Notes under the pieces: generated by a model | What the model saw: only the letters and a program-made list of their open reading frames with translations | What the model was told of the DNA's origin: nothing | The model's database searches: none | Shown here: piece after piece, positions 5,727-7,666 of the stretch | How positions within the stretch are numbered: the stretch's first letter is position 1 | Layout: each line of letters begins with the position of its first letter | NCBI GenBank assembly: GCA_002085305.1 | Contig: NATJ01000036.1 | Coordinates: 1-7,666 of the forward strand | DNA: 7,666 bases | Direction: 5' to 3' | Origin: Epsilonproteobacteria bacterium 4484_65 | Lineage (GTDB): Bacteria; Campylobacterota; Campylobacteria; Campylobacterales; Sulfurovaceae | Translations under genes and position numbers: made by a program

Positions 5727-5996
5727 ATCAAACTTTTTTTACTTAAAACGCTACTACTTCTTTTTTTAGGCACATCGTATCTTACCGCCACACATATACA
5801 CTATGATGATTTAGATCATGAAGATGGATGTAAAGTCTGTGTAGTGGTCAACAATTTTCATAGTGCAGATATTCCACATTCAGCCATAGATATACCTTCA
5901 CTAGAATACGCGCATGATGAGATTAAACTTCATCATATCTCTCCTGTAACACATATATATAAAGGTTTTTACAGTACAGCTCCACCTTCATATTAA
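5727..5996 (+). CDS. Small exported His/Cys protein (DUF2946-like), apparent ATC start
   Basis: This 89-residue frame is easily missed because it has no ATG, GTG or TTG ahead of its signal peptide. From ATC (5727) it reads IKLFLLKTLLLLFLGTSYLTA, a convincing signal peptide (about 21 residues) with Lys2 and Lys7. The mature part starts with THIHYDDLDHEDG, followed by CKVC (35-38) and more histidines, and ends in FYSTAPPSY. Histidines after the signal, a C-x2-C, and a C-terminal R/TAPP-like end recall DUF2946-type small proteins often found near metal-uptake genes; this is resemblance, not a proven match. The Shine-Dalgarno AAGGAG (5714-5719) is perfect and 7 nt before the ATC. The frame is closed upstream by TGA at 5703-5705. 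An alternative is GTG at 5722 with a one-base shift in the T7 run (5734-5740), but its Shine-Dalgarno spacing would be only 2 nt. It lies 86 nt after ecotin and 54 nt before the barrel gene. It could also be a pseudogene that lost its ATG. Confidence 0.7.
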   Translation: MKLFLLKTLLLLFLGTSYLTATHIHYDDLDHEDGCKVCVVVNNFHSADIPHSAIDIPSLEYAHDEIKLHHISPVTHIYKGFYSTAPPSY

Positions 5997-6022
5997 TTTA
6001 TCTACAAAAAAATACAAATTAT

Positions 6023-6028
6023 TATAAT
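6023..6028 (+). promoter_or_regulatory. -10 box for the outer-membrane protein gene
   Basis: A consensus TATAAT lies 22 nt before the preferred start codon, within an A/T-rich stretch. It lacks the TG extension, so it is less certain than the ecotin promoter. It would let the barrel gene be transcribed apart from the small gene upstream. Confidence 0.4.
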
Positions 6029-6050
6029 AGAATAAATGAAGGACAACTAC

Positions 6051-6887
6051 ATGAAAAAAATGAAACTTTTATTTGTAGTATCACTGCTTTTGACTTTAAG
6101 TTATGCAGAAAATACTACAGTAAAAATAAGCTATGAGAATCTAAATTTCGATAACTCGGTAAAGAAAGACCAGGGAAAAGTATATGGTCTTGCTGTGAAT
6201 CATCAAACAGAGGGTGCTCTCTATCAAATAGCATATGAAAAAACCAACACAGATACTTTTCAGCCACCGCTTGCACAAGACTTGCATGTCAACAAGTATT
6301 ACCTTAAATATACACATATGCTGGATGATAAACAAGCATTCTCTGTCAGTTATGCAACCATAGATGATAACCTGATGAAAGAGACAGATGGTGGGCATAT
6401 CTATGGTTTAGGTTATAAGTATGGTGCTTTTGGTTTTACGCAATACCTGAGTGATTATAAGCATTTTAATGTATATCAGACAGATCTGAAATACAAGTTT
6501 AAAAAAGCATTTGGAGAGATACATACCTCTGCTACCGTAATAGGAAAATATATCCATTTACAAGACAGAGAGAGTAATCCTTTTTCTGCGAATGCCAAAG
6601 AGGACTATTTTACTCCGGGAGTGAAGGTTCATGCACATTATCATGATTATCATTTAGGGCTAGGGGCATTTTTCGGGAAAAGAATTTTTGCTGTGATGTA
6701 TGACGGGTTTAAAGTACAGCATCATGCGATGGAGTTCAATGAGACTTATATGGTTGGATTTGGAAAACATTTCGGTGATGTGGATCTCAATTTAAAGTAT
6801 GTTTATCAAAAAGCTACAGAGATACCTATCCATAATGACAATGTTAAAGTGCAAAATGTAGGGTTGGTATTACGATATCGTTTTTAA
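6051..6887 (+). CDS. Histidine-rich outer-membrane beta-barrel protein, porin-like
   Basis: No named family is recognised. The 278-residue precursor has a signal peptide, MKKMKLLFVVSLLLTLSYA, with cleavage likely before Glu20. The rest shows repeated short amphipathic segments with alternating aromatic and polar residues (VYGLAVNHQ, HIYGLGYKYGAFGF, YHLGLGAFF, VDLNLKYVYQ). It ends in VLRYRF, the terminal aromatic signal read by the BAM machinery, so an outer-membrane barrel of roughly 12 strands is likely. Histidines are frequent, with a cluster HAHYHDYH near 194-201 and a pair at 224-225. The start is chosen at 6051, not the in-frame ATG at 6036, because GAAGGA (6038-6043) lies 7 nt upstream and the signal peptide then begins MKK. 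It is convergent with the NlpC/P60 gene, 13 bp apart. The neighbouring His/Cys exported protein suggests a metal-related role, but the cargo is unknown; it may be a general channel. Confidence 0.8.
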   Translation: MKKMKLLFVVSLLLTLSYAENTTVKISYENLNFDNSVKKDQGKVYGLAVNHQTEGALYQIAYEKTNTDTFQPPLAQDLHVNKYYLKYTHMLDDKQAFSVSYATIDDNLMKETDGGHIYGLGYKYGAFGFTQYLSDYKHFNVYQTDLKYKFKKAFGEIHTSATVIGKYIHLQDRESNPFSANAKEDYFTPGVKVHAHYHDYHLGLGAFFGKRIFAVMYDGFKVQHHAMEFNETYMVGFGKHFGDVDLNLKYVYQKATEIPIHNDNVKVQNVGLVLRYRF

Positions 6888-6900
6888 CGAGAGGAAATTG

Positions 6901-7578
6901 CTAAACCTTATTTATAACTCTTTTTGCAGAAACAAACTTGTTGCTATAATAACCGTTGTGAACAGGGGAAATGATGATACCTTTCTTTTTGGAAGCGGCA
7001 TGAATGAATTGGCCATCACCTAGATAAATACCTACATGTGTAACAGGAATGCCGCGTTTTTTATCTGTAAGGAAGAAAAGGAGGTCTCCTTTTTGGAGAT
7101 TGTTTATGTCAACTGATTTACCTCTTTTTGACTGTGCATAGGCAGTTCTTGGGAGGTTGACCTTATGTTTTTTGTAAAGGTATTGTACGTACCCTGAACA
7201 GTCAAACCCTTGTGGTGTGGTACCTCCCCAGACATACTTTCCGCCTTTAAAATACTTGGCATCTTCAAGAAGTTTTTTTCTGTCTGTATTAGAAAGATGA
7301 TATGTTTTTCCTGCTTTTTTTGCTACTTGAATTGCCTTGGCTATGCGTGTGGCTCTTTGTCTTGCAGCCGCCGCTCTACGCGCAAGATTTTCTGCTTTGT
7401 GCAGTTCATCATAAATGGCTTGAAATGAATATTCGGTAGTTTTCTGGTTGATAAAAGCATTTTGAGTATGTTGAAGATTTTTACTATGTACAACATTACC
7501 TTTTTTATCAGTAATGACAAATATGTTTCCATAGGTAAATGATAAAATAGTTATTGATATAAATATTTTTTTAAACAT
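6901..7578 (-). CDS. Exported NlpC/P60 cysteine peptidase (peptidoglycan hydrolase)
   Basis: NlpC/P60 enzymes cut peptide stems of peptidoglycan, typically gamma-D-Glu-diaminopimelate bonds, during wall growth or remodelling. The 225-residue precursor has a signal peptide MFKKIFISITILSFTYG without a lipobox Cys, so it should be soluble in the periplasm. Residues about 18-60 (FVITDKKGNVVHSKN) look like a small N-terminal domain. A basic Ala/Arg/Lys-rich helix covers about 61-91. The catalytic domain runs from about 105: YVWGGTTPQGFDCSGYVQYLY with nucleophile Cys127, LPRTAYAQSKRG, GDLLFF, then His181 in THVGIYLGDG and His193 in FIHAAS. The Cys/His/His set and the 12-residue gap between the histidines match E. 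coli MepS (Spr; Cys68, His119, His131). The start has GAGGG as ribosome site, 4 nt upstream. It ends 13 bp from the convergent barrel gene. Family and catalytic competence are well supported; bond specificity is inferred. Confidence 0.93.
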   Translation of the reverse strand: MFKKIFISITILSFTYGNIFVITDKKGNVVHSKNLQHTQNAFINQKTTEYSFQAIYDELHKAENLARRAAAARQRATRIAKAIQVAKKAGKTYHLSNTDRKKLLEDAKYFKGGKYVWGGTTPQGFDCSGYVQYLYKKHKVNLPRTAYAQSKRGKSVDINNLQKGDLLFFLTDKKRGIPVTHVGIYLGDGQFIHAASKKKGIIISPVHNGYYSNKFVSAKRVINKV

Positions 7579-7602
7579 AAGACCCTCATCATATTTTTTA
7601 CT

Positions 7603-7611
7603 ATTATATCA
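7603..7611 (-). promoter_or_regulatory. Extended -10 promoter for the NlpC/P60 gene
   Basis: On the minus strand the bases read TGA-TATAAT, 24 nt upstream of the ATG at 7578, followed by the GAGGG ribosome site. Confidence 0.55.
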
Positions 7612-7644
7612 TATTAATATTGAATTTTAATAAAATTATAGAGG

Positions 7645-7666
7645 ATGCTTATAGCGAATCAACCAT
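7645..7666 (+). other. Possible start of a plus-strand gene at the window edge
   Basis: ATG at 7645 opens a frame MLIANQP that runs off the window. GAGG abuts the ATG with no spacing, and TAAAAT (7631-7636) could be a -10 giving an almost leaderless mRNA. Seven codons are too few to judge. The minus strand here has a TAA (7651-7649), so the tail of a minus-strand gene is an equal possibility. Confidence 0.15.

Noticed and set aside
6036..6050. Earlier ATG (6036) as the start of the barrel gene
   Set aside because: The ribosome site GAAGGA lies inside this extension, and starting at 6051 gives a normal MKK signal peptide.

Overview
The window looks like a core-genome stretch from a Campylobacterota bacterium, in the style of Sulfurovum or Sulfurimonas. 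This is inferred from the A+T-rich sequence, from promoters dominated by an extended -10 box (TGn-TATAAT, with runs of T upstream and no clear -35), and from the style of the proteins. No rRNA or other taxonomic marker is present, so the genus is a guess. I see no tRNA, rRNA, CRISPR array or insertion sequence.

Layout. 1-1401 (minus): murJ, the lipid II flippase, cut by the left edge. 1402-1513: divergent promoters. 1514-2983 (plus): pyk, pyruvate kinase. 3098-3655 (plus): ruvA, the Holliday-junction recognition subunit. 5074 down to 3677 (minus): a two-gene operon of a DUF89 metal-dependent enzyme followed, 6 nt later, by a HEPN-like protein with an R-x4-H motif. 5170-5640 (plus): ecotin, a periplasmic serine-protease inhibitor. 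5727-5996 (plus): a small exported His/Cys-containing protein. 6051-6887 (plus): a histidine-rich outer-membrane beta-barrel. 7578 down to 6901 (minus): an exported NlpC/P60 peptidoglycan hydrolase. The last 90 bases hold the promoter of that hydrolase and little else that can be read.

The most unusual feature is a pair of adjacent envelope genes that both seem to start on non-standard ATN codons. The ecotin frame has a full signal peptide only if translation starts at ATA (5170), 6 nt after an AAAGGA Shine-Dalgarno and just downstream of a textbook -10. The next gene has no ATG, GTG or TTG ahead of its signal peptide in its own frame; an ATC (5727) sits 7 nt after a perfect AAGGAG. A caller that accepts only ATG/GTG/TTG would strip the ecotin signal peptide and probably miss the second gene, leaving 5641-6050 apparently empty.

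Functionally, the right half is an envelope cluster (protease inhibitor, small exported protein, barrel, wall hydrolase). The left half is housekeeping (wall precursor export, glycolysis, recombination). The DUF89-HEPN pair between them is the least understood unit.
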